A stretch of 64,000 nucleotides of DNA from Zwartia vadi (GTDB lineage Bacteria > Pseudomonadota > Gammaproteobacteria > Burkholderiales > Burkholderiaceae_B): assembly GCF_030410375.1 (NCBI RefSeq), contig NZ_JAUHHE010000011.1:1-64000 (forward strand). Reading direction: 5' to 3'. Position numbers and translations under genes: made by a program. The notes under the pieces are model-generated. The model ran no database searches. It was not told where the DNA came from and saw only the letters and a program-made list of their open reading frames with translations. This document shows, in pieces, positions 23,555-32,275 of this stretch (the first letter of the stretch is position 1; each line of letters starts with the position of its first letter).

Positions 23555-24715
23555 ATGAAAATCCATGAGTATCAAGGCAAAGAGTTGCTTCGGAAGTTTG
23601 GTGTAGTCGTTCCTAAAGGCTATCCTGCATTTAGCGTGGATGAGGCTGTAGAGGCGGCTAAAAAACTTGGCGGACCAGTTTGGGTGGTTAAAGCCCAGAT
23701 CCACGCAGGTGGACGAGGCAAGGGGGGCGGTGTCAAATTGGCTCGCTCAATCGACGAAGTCAAAAAACTGGCGTCGGAAATCCTGGGTATGCAATTGATC
23801 ACGCATCAGACCGGTCCTCAGGGGCAAAAGGTTCGTCGCCTGCTGGTCGAAGAGGGTGCTGACATTAAAAAAGAATACTATGTCGGCATTGTGACTGATC
23901 GTGCCACGCAACGCGTATGCGTGATGGCCTCAAGTGAAGGCGGCATGGATGTTGAAGAAGTCGCTGAAAAGCATCCTGAAAAAATTCTCAAGGTTTTTGT
24001 TGACCCCGGCAAGGGCTTGACTGATGAAGAGGCGTCAAAGCTTGCTCGCGGCATCGGCGTACCTGAGGCTTCCGTTTCAAAAGCTTGTGCAGAATTTCAA
24101 AAACTCTATAAAGCGTATTGGGACACGGATGCCTCATTGGCCGAAATCAACCCTCTCATTTTGACAGGCTCTGGCGACATAATCGCCTTGGACGCAAAGT
24201 TCAACTTTGACCCGAATGCGATGTTCCGTCACCCTGAGATTGTTGCCTATCGTGACTTGGATGAAGAGGACCCAGCCGAGATCGAGGCCAGCAAGCACGA
24301 GTTAGCTTACATTCAGCTTGATGGAAACATCGGGTGTCTGGTCAACGGAGCGGGTCTTGCGATGGCGACGATGGACACGATCAAACTGTTTGGTGGTGAG
24401 CCAGCAAACTTCCTCGATGTTGGTGGTAGTGCCACGGCTGAACGCGTGACCGAAGCATTCAAAATCATGCTTGCCAACAAAGGCACCAAGGCCATTTTGG
24501 TGAATATTTTCGGTGGCATTATGCGTTGTGACGTGATTGCCCAAGGCATCATCACTGCTTGCAAAGCCGTCAACCTGAATGTGCCACTCGTGGTGCGTAT
24601 GAAAGGTACCAACGAAGAGTTGGGCAAGAAAATGTTGGCCGAATCGGGCCTGCCCATCATCAGCGCTGACACGATGGCCGACGCGGCTACCCGTGTTGTC
24701 GCAGCAGCCAAATAA
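23555..24715 (+). CDS. sucC: Succinate-CoA ligase (ADP-forming) subunit beta
   Basis: A 386-residue subunit of the TCA-cycle enzyme that makes ATP from succinyl-CoA. It starts with the hallmark [17 protein letters not shown], continues with an ATP-grasp domain ([36 protein letters not shown]) and ends with the CoA-ligase domain ([42 protein letters not shown]). Length matches E. coli SucC. GGACGG-type ribosome site upstream. Cotranscribed with sucD. Confidence 0.99.
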   Translation: MKIHEYQGKELLRKFGVVVPKGYPAFSVDEAVEAAKKLGGPVWVVKAQIHAGGRGKGGGVKLARSIDEVKKLASEILGMQLITHQTGPQGQKVRRLLVEEGADIKKEYYVGIVTDRATQRVCVMASSEGGMDVEEVAEKHPEKILKVFVDPGKGLTDEEASKLARGIGVPEASVSKACAEFQKLYKAYWDTDASLAEINPLILTGSGDIIALDAKFNFDPNAMFRHPEIVAYRDLDEEDPAEIEASKHELAYIQLDGNIGCLVNGAGLAMATMDTIKLFGGEPANFLDVGGSATAERVTEAFKIMLANKGTKAILVNIFGGIMRCDVIAQGIITACKAVNLNVPLVVRMKGTNEELGKKMLAESGLPIISADTMADAATRVVAAAK

Positions 24716-24734
24716 TTCTGCCAGGGATTCTGAA

Positions 24735-25616
24735 ATGTCGATTCTTATCAACAAAGATACTAAAGTCATTACACAGGGAATCACCGGAAAAACCGGTCAG
24801 TTCCATACTCGGACCTCGCGTGCTTATGCCAACGGGCAGGCCGCGTTTGTCGCGGGTGTCCACCCCAAGAAAGCCGGCGAGGATTTCGAAGGGATTCCAA
24901 TTTTCGCCTCTGTTAAAGACGCCAAGGCCCAGACAGGTGCGAATGTTTCCGTGATCTATGTCCCCCCCGCAGGTGCTGCTGCAGCGATATGGGAAGGGAT
25001 CGAGGCTGAGCTGGATTTAGTGATTTGCATCACCGAGGGTATTCCTGTTCGCGATATGCTCGAGATCAAGCACCGTATGGCCACGATGAACAGCAAGACC
25101 AAGCTTCTGGGTCCCAACTGCCCCGGGCTGATCACACCCGATGAAATCAAGATCGGCATTATGCCTGGCCATATCCACCGCAAAGGCCGTATTGGTATCG
25201 TCAGCCGCTCCGGAACCTTGACTTACGAAGCCGTGGCTCAAGTCACCGAGCTCGGCTTGGGTCAGTCAAGTGCAGTGGGTATTGGTGGAGATCCAATCAA
25301 CGGTATGAAGCACATTGACGTGCTCAAGATGTTTAATGATGATCCGGATACTGATGCTGTCATTATGATTGGTGAAATCGGCGGTCCAGACGAGGTCAAC
25401 GCGGCCTTGTGGGCAAAAGAGAATATGAAAAAGCCAATGGTTGGCTTCATTGCTGGTGTGACCGCTCCTGCTGGAAAACGCATGGGACACGCCGGTGCAC
25501 TGATTTCAGGTGGCGCTGACACTGCGGATGCCAAGCTTGAAATCATGGAAGCCTGCGGTATTCGTACGACCAAGAATCCATCGGAAATGGGAAAGTTGCT
25601 GAAGTCCGTACTCTAA
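24735..25616 (+). CDS. sucD: Succinate-CoA ligase (ADP-forming) subunit alpha
   Basis: A 293-residue subunit carrying the CoA site and the phosphohistidine. MSILINKDTKVITQGITGKT begins the CoA-binding fold, GPNCPGLITPDE and SRSGTLTYEAV follow, and the active-site His252 sits in GHAGALISGG. Start ATG 24735 was chosen because it gives the standard family N-terminus; an in-frame ATG at 24693 overlaps sucC and would add 14 foreign residues. The gap to sucC is 19 bp. A terminator follows. Confidence 0.99.
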   Translation: MSILINKDTKVITQGITGKTGQFHTRTSRAYANGQAAFVAGVHPKKAGEDFEGIPIFASVKDAKAQTGANVSVIYVPPAGAAAAIWEGIEAELDLVICITEGIPVRDMLEIKHRMATMNSKTKLLGPNCPGLITPDEIKIGIMPGHIHRKGRIGIVSRSGTLTYEAVAQVTELGLGQSSAVGIGGDPINGMKHIDVLKMFNDDPDTDAVIMIGEIGGPDEVNAALWAKENMKKPMVGFIAGVTAPAGKRMGHAGALISGGADTADAKLEIMEACGIRTTKNPSEMGKLLKSVL

Positions 25617-25654
25617 AACCATATCGCCAGAACTGACGTTCCTTGTTCTACAAG

Positions 25655-25690
25655 CGCCGGCTCGTCTTGGACGTGTCGGCGTTTTATTTT
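25655..25690 (+). terminator. Intrinsic terminator after sucCD
   Basis: CGCCGGCTCGTC and GACGTGTCGGCG pair at 10 of 12 positions around a TTG loop, directly followed by TTTTATTTT. It ends the sucCD transcript. Confidence 0.88.
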
Positions 25691-25840
25691 GAATGTTTTT
25701 ATTTCAAATCAAGCAGATTTGGCACAGAGGGTGAATTAATCCGCAGTCCGTGTTCAAATCTAGTTATGAGGGAGTTGGATCTACCGAGTCGTAGTGTTGG
25801 ATCACGGCTTTATATTTATTTTGTATGAACGATAGGATGA

Positions 25841-25948
25841 ATGATGGAAAACAACAAGCCGAAACGCAGCTTAACGATTTTGCAATGGCTTGGACTGCTT
25901 GGTGTAGTCGGGATCGTCTTGACGATCGTTTTAAACTATTTGCGCTGA
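25841..25948 (+). CDS. Small single-helix membrane peptide upstream of hemC
   Basis: An ATGATG-initiated frame of 35 codons (from 25841; 34 from the second ATG) with AGGATGA directly upstream as ribosome-binding site. The peptide has a basic, polar start (MENNKPKRS) and one hydrophobic helix ([19 protein letters not shown]) ending NYLR. Its stop is 10 bp before the hemC GTG, so it would be made from the same transcript. I do not recognise a family; the layout (cytoplasmic positive end, single helix) is that of a small membrane protein. Missed easily because of its size. Confidence 0.6.
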   Translation: MMENNKPKRSLTILQWLGLLGVVGIVLTIVLNYLR

Positions 25949-25958
25949 GAGCATACGA

Positions 25959-26891
25959 GTGACTTCTAGGAAACTAGTCATCGCGACGCGCGCGAGTCGC
26001 CTCGCTCTCTGGCAAGCTGAGCATGTTCAGGCACGCCTCTTGGCTTTATATCCGGACGCACAGGTTGAGTTGCTTAAGCTGAGTACGCGCGGCGATGAGA
26101 TTCTCGACCGTAGCCTCTCAAAAGTCGGTGGCAAGGGTCTATTTATCAAAGAGCTTGAACTGGCATTGCTTGATGGGCGTGCCGACTTGGCCGTGCATTC
26201 CCTCAAAGACGTGCCTGTTGATATGGAAGCACCTTTTGAGCTTTCCACTGTCCTTGCACGTGCAGACTGTCACGATGCTTTTGTTTCGAATGATTATGCT
26301 TCGCTTTCTGACTTACCTTCTGGTGCAGTGGTTGGGACTTCGAGCTTGCGTCGCGAGGCGCAACTGAAATCCCGCTTTCCGCATTTAGCGATCCAGCCTT
26401 TGCGTGGCAACCTTGATACGCGGTTGTCTAAACTTGATTCGGGACAGTATGCGGCAATTATTCTTGCAGCGGCTGGTCTTGAGCGTTTAGGGCTTGGCCA
26501 TCGCATTCGCTCGCGCATGACAATAGAGGAGTCCTTGCCGGCCGCCGGTCAGGGTGCGCTTGGTATTGAGATCTTACAGACACGCTCTGACTTGCGAGAG
26601 CTACTCGCACCGCTCGCATGCTCCGAGACGACGGTGTGCACGATGGCCGAGCGCGCTGTCTCGCGCGCCTTGGGAGGCTCTTGTCAAGTTCCCTTGGCAG
26701 CCTATGCTCAACTGCATGGCTTAACGCTGACTGTGCGGGCTTTGGTTGCGACACCGGATGGTCAAACTATTTATCGCGCATCGACGAGCGGTCCTTCCGC
26801 TCAGGCTCAGGCACTTGGTTTGAACGTTGCGCAGGAGTTGATCGGGCAGGGGGCGGGTGTCATTCTTGCCAGCCTCTCTGAGAGCAACTGA
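25959..26891 (+). CDS. hemC: Porphobilinogen deaminase (hydroxymethylbilane synthase)
   Basis: A 310-residue haem-pathway enzyme that joins four porphobilinogens into hydroxymethylbilane. [16 protein letters not shown] starts the protein; [17 protein letters not shown], the catalytic Asp84 in [18 protein letters not shown] and [11 protein letters not shown] are intact. The dipyrromethane cofactor attaches to Cys242 in [14 protein letters not shown]. Start codon GTG. hemD follows after 6 bp. Confidence 0.98.
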   Translation: MTSRKLVIATRASRLALWQAEHVQARLLALYPDAQVELLKLSTRGDEILDRSLSKVGGKGLFIKELELALLDGRADLAVHSLKDVPVDMEAPFELSTVLARADCHDAFVSNDYASLSDLPSGAVVGTSSLRREAQLKSRFPHLAIQPLRGNLDTRLSKLDSGQYAAIILAAAGLERLGLGHRIRSRMTIEESLPAAGQGALGIEILQTRSDLRELLAPLACSETTVCTMAERAVSRALGGSCQVPLAAYAQLHGLTLTVRALVATPDGQTIYRASTSGPSAQAQALGLNVAQELIGQGAGVILASLSESN

Positions 26892-26897
26892 CGCAAG

Positions 26898-27710
26898 ATG
26901 ACACAGGATCGACTGACGGCGATACTGACCAGACCTGCCGGGCGGAACACTGTTGTGATGAACAGCCTGCAACGTCGCGGATGGTCTGTCACGGAGTGTC
27001 CCGCGCTCGATATACGCGAGGTGCCCGTTGATACTGTTTCGGTCCCTCGTCCTGAACAGTTCGATCTCGTTGTGTTTGTCAGCCGATCCGCCGTGACGGG
27101 CTATCACACACAACTTTCATCAGCGGGCTTTTCTGCCTGGCCACCTCAAACGCTTGCCGCCTGCATGGGTCCTGTGACGGCGGGTGCGATTGGCAGATTA
27201 TTTGGGCAAGCAACTCCAATTCTTCATCCTGATGGAACCCATGCCCAAGACTCAGAGTCTTTGTGGCCACTTTTGCAGCAGCTGCAGACACCTTTAAACA
27301 AAGTGTTGATTGTTCGTGGACAAGATGGTCGCGATTGGCTGAGTCAGCGTCTGCGTGACAAGGGGGTTGAGGTGACGCTTCATCAGGCATATCGTCGCCA
27401 AGAAGCGCAATGGCCTACCTCTTTGTCCGAACATTTTCAGTCTCTACATCTTCAGGGTATAAAACCTTATTGGCTTTTGACCAGCCCTCATGGCGTGGAG
27501 GCGATTTTTAGAAATATCAAAACCTTGGGCTTGATCGACTGGTTTGCCTCGAGCCGTTTTATCTTGACACATGAGCGACTTCAGACAGTTTTGTGTCAGT
27601 TGCTTGAATGCCCAGTTGCGCAGCTGTCATGTATCGTTGCAAGTCCTGAGGATGTTGTCATTTTGGAGGGTTTTAAGCGCATCTCCGGCCAAGTGAGCCC
27701 GGAGGGCTAG
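26898..27710 (+). CDS. hemD: Uroporphyrinogen-III synthase
   Basis: A 270-residue cytoplasmic enzyme that closes and inverts ring D of hydroxymethylbilane to give uroporphyrinogen III. Sequence conservation in this family is low; the recognisable points are ILTRPAGRN at the start, FDLVVFVSRSAVTGY, ACMGPVTAGAIG, VLIVRGQDGRDWLSQRL and LLTSPHGVEAIF. Its place directly after hemC and before hemX supports the call. Confidence 0.93.
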   Translation: MTQDRLTAILTRPAGRNTVVMNSLQRRGWSVTECPALDIREVPVDTVSVPRPEQFDLVVFVSRSAVTGYHTQLSSAGFSAWPPQTLAACMGPVTAGAIGRLFGQATPILHPDGTHAQDSESLWPLLQQLQTPLNKVLIVRGQDGRDWLSQRLRDKGVEVTLHQAYRRQEAQWPTSLSEHFQSLHLQGIKPYWLLTSPHGVEAIFRNIKTLGLIDWFASSRFILTHERLQTVLCQLLECPVAQLSCIVASPEDVVILEGFKRISGQVSPEG

Positions 27711-27789
27711 TCCGAGCCGACACCTTCTCAGTTAGGGAGCTTTTTCGAGGAAAAGACAAAATTTTGATCGCTGAGGCTACAATATAAGC

Positions 27790-28968
27790 ATGACCGAAAC
27801 CCATACTCCCAGCCATCCCCAGCCGAGCGCTGCCTTGTTAAAAGGAAAAAAGCGTTCAGGCGGGCCGACTTGGCCTTTCATGCTAGTCATCTTGTTTTTA
27901 TTGATCGCGCTCGTTGCGGCTGGCGTTGCGTGGTTTCAACAAAAACGTTTTGAGCAGATCGGCAGAGAGTTTGCAAATCAGGTTCAAACTCTCACCTCAC
28001 AGATCAACGATGTGCGCCGTGATGCAACCCAGGCGCTCGGATTGGCCCAATCCCAAGCGGGTCGAGTCTCCGCGCTCGAACAAGCACAGCAAGAAACGAA
28101 AAGTCAGCTTGGCGCGCTCGAGCAACTTTTGGCTAGCTCCAATAATGGCATGGAAGATTCCATGCTTGCAAATGATATTGATCGTTTGTTGACCACGGCG
28201 AGTCAGCAGCTTCGCTTGTCTGGAAATGTCAATAATGCGATTGTGACGCTTGAGGCGGCACAGTCATTACTCGCGCGTGCGGACCGTTCTCGTTTTGCGG
28301 GTGTACAGCGTGCCATTACCCTGGATTTGGAGCGCTTGCGTGCGGTGCCACTTGTTGATGTTGCGCAGCTTTCCAATAGGCTTGAGATGTTGGGTACGCT
28401 GTTGGCTCGTGCCCCGTTGGTATTGCCAGATGCTGCCGCCCCAGTGTTGGCTTCGTCTAATGCCCATTCCACAGAAACTGCGGCGCAAAAATCTCTCAAC
28501 AGTGACGCTCAAACCACCAAAGATAAAGCACCTGTCTTGCCGGCCGATATGCCATGGTGGCAGCGTGTATGGGAGCTCACGCTCCATTGGACAAAATCTG
28601 CTTCTGCAGTCGTGACACGAGAGTTCGCAGAAGTCGTCAATATTCAGCGTGTCAGTGATTCCAACGCGTTGCTGATGTCCCCCGAGCAAGGCGCTTTACT
28701 GCGTGCCTCTTTGCGAACACGCGTGCTCACTGCTCAAATGGCGCTCCTCATGCACCAGGCTCCTGTTTGGAGGTCGGAGCTCGCCCATATCCAGCAGAGT
28801 CTGACCTCGAGATTCGATCCAAAGGCAGTTGATACGCTGGCGGCGCTGCGCTTGGTTCAGGAGTTGTCGAGTATTCAGATTGCCGCGCCTCTTCCAGACA
28901 TTAAAGACAGCTTGGCTGCCTTGGAGTCGGTCCGCTCCTCTGAGCCTGCTCCATCAGGCGGACAGTAA
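27790..28968 (+). CDS. hemX: HemX-like uroporphyrinogen-III C-methyltransferase-family membrane protein
   Basis: A 392-residue protein of the HemX (PF04375) type. A cytoplasmic start is followed by one membrane helix (about residues 28-50) and a long coiled-coil region (about 55-120), then a helical domain with WWQRVWELTLHWTKSA and LMSPEQGALLRASLRTRVLTA. Despite the family name it has no visible SAM-binding methyltransferase domain. It is thought to help haem synthesis at the membrane together with HemY. It lies 80 bp after hemD and overlaps nothing; hemY starts 3 bases after its stop. Confidence 0.9.
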   Translation: MTETHTPSHPQPSAALLKGKKRSGGPTWPFMLVILFLLIALVAAGVAWFQQKRFEQIGREFANQVQTLTSQINDVRRDATQALGLAQSQAGRVSALEQAQQETKSQLGALEQLLASSNNGMEDSMLANDIDRLLTTASQQLRLSGNVNNAIVTLEAAQSLLARADRSRFAGVQRAITLDLERLRAVPLVDVAQLSNRLEMLGTLLARAPLVLPDAAAPVLASSNAHSTETAAQKSLNSDAQTTKDKAPVLPADMPWWQRVWELTLHWTKSASAVVTREFAEVVNIQRVSDSNALLMSPEQGALLRASLRTRVLTAQMALLMHQAPVWRSELAHIQQSLTSRFDPKAVDTLAALRLVQELSSIQIAAPLPDIKDSLAALESVRSSEPAPSGGQ

Positions 28969-28970
28969 TC

Positions 28971-30503
28971 ATGCGAACCTGGCTTTGGACACTTGTACTG
29001 CTGACTGCGGCCGTCGTGTTTGCCGTTGTTTTACGTGAGAACACTGGTCATGTGCTGATTTTGGTGAATGACTGGCGTGTGCAGGTTTCGCTTGCATTTG
29101 CGGTGCTCTCTTTAGTTGGCTTGTTTGTTTTTGTTTATTGGTTTTTGCGTATTTCGGCTTGGTTGACAGCCATTCCCACGCGTGTGCGTGGCTGGAATAT
29201 CAGGCGCCAAGTGAATCGCGATCAGGCGCTGTTGGAGCAAGGGTGGACTGAGCTGCTTGAGGGTCGCTACTCGCATGCAGAAAAAGATTTGACTAAGTTA
29301 TTTGATCGTAGCAAGGATGCCAGTCGACAGGTGTTGGCGGCCCTCTCAGCCGCACGTGCAGCGCATGCGCTCGGCGAGTTTGGCAGACGCGATCATTTAA
29401 TTTCGCTTGCCAAGGAAAAGACCTCTGACGATCGATCGCTTAAAGAGGCGATCGCGACTGCCGCGGCTGATTTGTACCTGGATCAGGGACTTGCCGCTCA
29501 AGCTTTGGAAGAGCTTTTGCCACTCCAGGAAGGCAACGCGAGGCATATTCATACCTTGCGTTTATTGCTTCGCGCCTATCGTCAGCTCAACCGACACGAA
29601 CAGGTTTTTACTCTTGCCCGTACGCTGAATCGACGTGGTGCCTTGCACGATACGGAAGCACGTCAGATTATTGAGGCCGCTGCGGCTGCGCGTCTGCGAG
29701 AGACTACGCACTCCGGTGCTTGGCAGGGTTTCTGGAAAGACCTTAAATCCGAAGAACGAACATTGCCCGAGGTCGCGTTGGCAGGCGCTGCGGCCTTCGA
29801 AGCCAATGGCTTACTGGATGAGGCTTCGCGAGCCCTGGAGCAGGCGATTCCTCTTTCGTACGAGCCCCGTTTGTTGGCTGCGTATGCACGCGCCGAACCC
29901 TCCCAAGTGAAGCGACGCCTAGAAAAAGCTGAAGCCTGGGTGCAGTCTCGACCGAATGACGCGGACTTGCTTGCTTGTGTAGGTAATTTATGTCTGATTG
30001 GTCAGATATGGGGACAAGCTGAAAACTATTTGGTGCGCAGCTTAACCAAGCGCGCAGATGCGCGCGTACATGCTCTGCTTGGCAGCTTGTACGATAAGCT
30101 CAATCGTCCTAAAGATGCTGCGGATCAGTGGCGCATGGCAACAGCGATCGGTGCGGCACTTCCAGTGCTTGCGTCGGATAGTTTCTTGCCTATTGCTGAG
30201 ACTGCGGCAGACCCTGGCGTTTTGCATGCGGAAGGCCTTTCATATTTGTCAGAAAGCGGTTTCCCGGCGAACTGGGATCGCGATACGGCATCGCTTTATC
30301 CTGACAACTCAGGGTCGACTTCTGCGTCACGTCTTTCCAGTCACGAGCATGATGTTGAAACGAGAACCACCTCGGTCAATCCAACCATACTTGAGCCTGG
30401 GCGTGACAATCTCGACGACTACTTCGACAGCGCGCCTGTCACGGGTCTGGGTGAACCGGCTCCAGTGACAACACTTCCGCCTTTGCCGGACAAGAAAGTT
30501 TAA
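28971..30503 (+). CDS. hemY: HemY-type haem biosynthesis TPR membrane protein
   Basis: A 510-residue inner-membrane protein of the proteobacterial HemY family (not the Bacillus oxidase of the same name). Two N-terminal membrane helices (about 3-20 and 40-60) precede a HemY_N domain (RENTGHVLILVNDWRVQVSL) and TPR-like repeats through about residue 400. A disordered C-terminal tail of about 100 residues, Ser/Thr/Pro/Asp-rich, is longer than in enterobacterial relatives. It follows hemX by two bases and is cotranscribed with it. Its role in haem synthesis is structural and not well defined. Confidence 0.93.
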   Translation: MRTWLWTLVLLTAAVVFAVVLRENTGHVLILVNDWRVQVSLAFAVLSLVGLFVFVYWFLRISAWLTAIPTRVRGWNIRRQVNRDQALLEQGWTELLEGRYSHAEKDLTKLFDRSKDASRQVLAALSAARAAHALGEFGRRDHLISLAKEKTSDDRSLKEAIATAAADLYLDQGLAAQALEELLPLQEGNARHIHTLRLLLRAYRQLNRHEQVFTLARTLNRRGALHDTEARQIIEAAAAARLRETTHSGAWQGFWKDLKSEERTLPEVALAGAAAFEANGLLDEASRALEQAIPLSYEPRLLAAYARAEPSQVKRRLEKAEAWVQSRPNDADLLACVGNLCLIGQIWGQAENYLVRSLTKRADARVHALLGSLYDKLNRPKDAADQWRMATAIGAALPVLASDSFLPIAETAADPGVLHAEGLSYLSESGFPANWDRDTASLYPDNSGSTSASRLSSHEHDVETRTTSVNPTILEPGRDNLDDYFDSAPVTGLGEPAPVTTLPPLPDKKV

Positions 30504-30538
30504 TTATTCCTCTTCCAACTCCCTGGATGTCAATCAAA

Positions 30539-31237
30539 ATGTCTGACTTTATTTTCGAGCCGCAGGCAACTGTTGGTTTGCCTGTTGTGGGTAGCAACAA
30601 GCTTTTCCCTGTGCGCCGGGTCTATTGCGTCGGCCGCAACTATGCGGAACATGCTAAAGAAATGGGTTTTACCGGCCGCGAAGATCCTTTTTTCTTTTGC
30701 AAGCCAGCCGATGCCTTGATTCCAATTCCGGCGGGTCAGGCCGGTGAAATGCCTTACCCCGTTAAGACCTCCAATTTGCATTACGAGATGGAGTTGGTGG
30801 TGGCTTTGGCCCGGGGTGGACGTGACATACCCGTAGAACAGGCCAATGATTGCGTCTTTGGTTACGCGTTAGGTTTGGATATGACGCGTCGCGACTTGCA
30901 GGGCGAGGCGAAAAAGCAGGGCCGTCCCTGGGAGGTTGGTAAAGGCTTTGATCAGTCAGGACCGATTGGTCCCATTCATCCAAAAACAGCGACGGGCATT
31001 TTGTCTGAGGGCAAGATCTCTCTGCATGTCAATGGTCAGCAAAAACAGACCAGTGATTTGTCCCAAATGATCTGGAATATTCCTGAAAGTATCTCTTACC
31101 TATCAGGATTATTCGAACTCAAAGCCGGTGATTTAATTTTCACGGGCACCCCCGAAGGAGTTGGGGCTGTGGTCAAAGGTGACAAACTTGTTGGTCACAT
31201 CGCCGGCTTGGGTGAGTTCGAAGTTCATATAGTCTAG
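30539..31237 (+). CDS. Fumarylacetoacetate-hydrolase-family protein (fumarylpyruvate/maleylpyruvate hydrolase-like)
   Basis: A 232-residue FAH-domain enzyme. The metal triad lies in HYEMELVVAL and GYALGLDMTRRDLQ; FPVRRVYCVGRNYAEHAKEMG, PFFFCKPADAL and DLIFTGTPEGVGAV are the family landmarks. The Glu-x-Glu/Asp layout and the short length match NagK-like fumarylpyruvate and maleylpyruvate hydrolases, which split C7 diketo acids into pyruvate and fumarate or maleate; general acylpyruvases also fit. ATG 30539 is used, 30527 is possible. It is convergent with the lyase gene of the adjacent C5-dicarboxylate operon, 11 bp apart, which may or may not be functional linkage. Confidence 0.88.
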   Translation: MSDFIFEPQATVGLPVVGSNKLFPVRRVYCVGRNYAEHAKEMGFTGREDPFFFCKPADALIPIPAGQAGEMPYPVKTSNLHYEMELVVALARGGRDIPVEQANDCVFGYALGLDMTRRDLQGEAKKQGRPWEVGKGFDQSGPIGPIHPKTATGILSEGKISLHVNGQQKQTSDLSQMIWNIPESISYLSGLFELKAGDLIFTGTPEGVGAVVKGDKLVGHIAGLGEFEVHIV

Positions 31238-31248
31238 GCAGGGGTTGC

Positions 31249-32199
31249 TTATGCCTTGCCGATCTCAGCGGCATAGGCAGGGGCGGGGTGCAAGGTGTTG
31301 CGCCCGCCTGCTTTGAGCAACTGACTGGGTACATCGTGACCGATTAAGCCAGGTAACATTGCGGCCACTTTTAATAGTCGATCTAGATTGATATTGGTAT
31401 TAAAACCTTCCAGTTCCAGCATATGCACCATATCTTCCGTGCAGGCGTTTCCGCTTGCGCCGGGTGCATAGGGGCAGCCACCGATTCCGCCCAAAGAGGC
31501 ATCAAACCGATCGATGCCGGCGCTAATTGCAGCAAGAGCATTGGCTTGTGCCATCGCGCGCGTATTGTGGAAATGCATGGTAAATACGATATCCGGAAAT
31601 AACGATTTTGCGCGCGTGGCAATCGAACGGACCTGTGATGGGTAGGCCATACCCGTTGTGTCACACAGCGTGGCACGCTTGACTCCCAAATTGGCAAAGC
31701 GATCAATCCAACGCATGACCTCGTCTTCACTGACATCGCCTTCCATCGGACACCCAAAGGTGGTGGAAAGCGAGATATTGATGGCAACCGGGCTACCGGA
31801 AATCGCGGCAACGACTTGCTCTAATTGAGCGAAGGATTGCTCTCGTGTCATGCGCAGATTTGAACGATTGTGCGTTTCGCTCATAGACATCACCAGATTA
31901 GCCTCATCGATCCCGCAAGACAACGCACGTTCCGCACCGCGGACATTCGGTACGAGTACCGTGTACTCAACACCCGGTTGACGGGTGATTTCGTGCATGA
32001 CTTGCTCGGCATCACGAAGTGCCGGGATCGCTTTGGGTGAGGTAAATGAAGTGACTTCAATTTTGGCAAAGCCACACTGACTCAAGGCATCGATGACGCG
32101 GACTTTGTCTTCTGTCTCGATAAACTGGGCCTCGTTTTGAAAGCCATCGCGCGTGGCGACTTCCTGCATATATATTCTGGGGCGTGCGCTTGTCATCAT
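31249..32199 (-). CDS. HMG-CoA-lyase-family enzyme, possibly (R)-citramalyl-CoA lyase
   Basis: A 316-residue TIM-barrel lyase of the hydroxymethylglutaryl-CoA lyase family. Substrate-site Arg17-Asp18 lie in ATRDGFQNE, metal ligands His209 and His211 in TMHFHNTRAMA, and the catalytic loop Cys242 in GGIGGCPYAPGASGN. Members cleave 3-hydroxy-3-methyl acyl-CoAs; one branch, known from Chloroflexus, cleaves (R)-citramalyl-CoA to acetyl-CoA and pyruvate. The operon leuC-leuD-CaiB-lyase fits the citramalyl-CoA reading better than leucine breakdown, because no methylcrotonyl-CoA carboxylase genes are near. This specificity is inferred. Confidence 0.85.
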   Translation of the reverse strand: MMTSARPRIYMQEVATRDGFQNEAQFIETEDKVRVIDALSQCGFAKIEVTSFTSPKAIPALRDAEQVMHEITRQPGVEYTVLVPNVRGAERALSCGIDEANLVMSMSETHNRSNLRMTREQSFAQLEQVVAAISGSPVAINISLSTTFGCPMEGDVSEDEVMRWIDRFANLGVKRATLCDTTGMAYPSQVRSIATRAKSLFPDIVFTMHFHNTRAMAQANALAAISAGIDRFDASLGGIGGCPYAPGASGNACTEDMVHMLELEGFNTNINLDRLLKVAAMLPGLIGHDVPSQLLKAGGRNTLHPAPAYAAEIGKA

Positions 32200-32275
32200 C
32201 GTGTGTCTCTTTAAATATCAGGATAAAACAATCATTGAATGAAGTATGTGGCAGAACGAGGTGTCTAAATAGCAA

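Noticed and set aside
27790..28968. Naming HemX a functional uroporphyrinogen-III methyltransferase
   Set aside because: There is no SAM-binding methyltransferase domain in this protein; the family name is historical.
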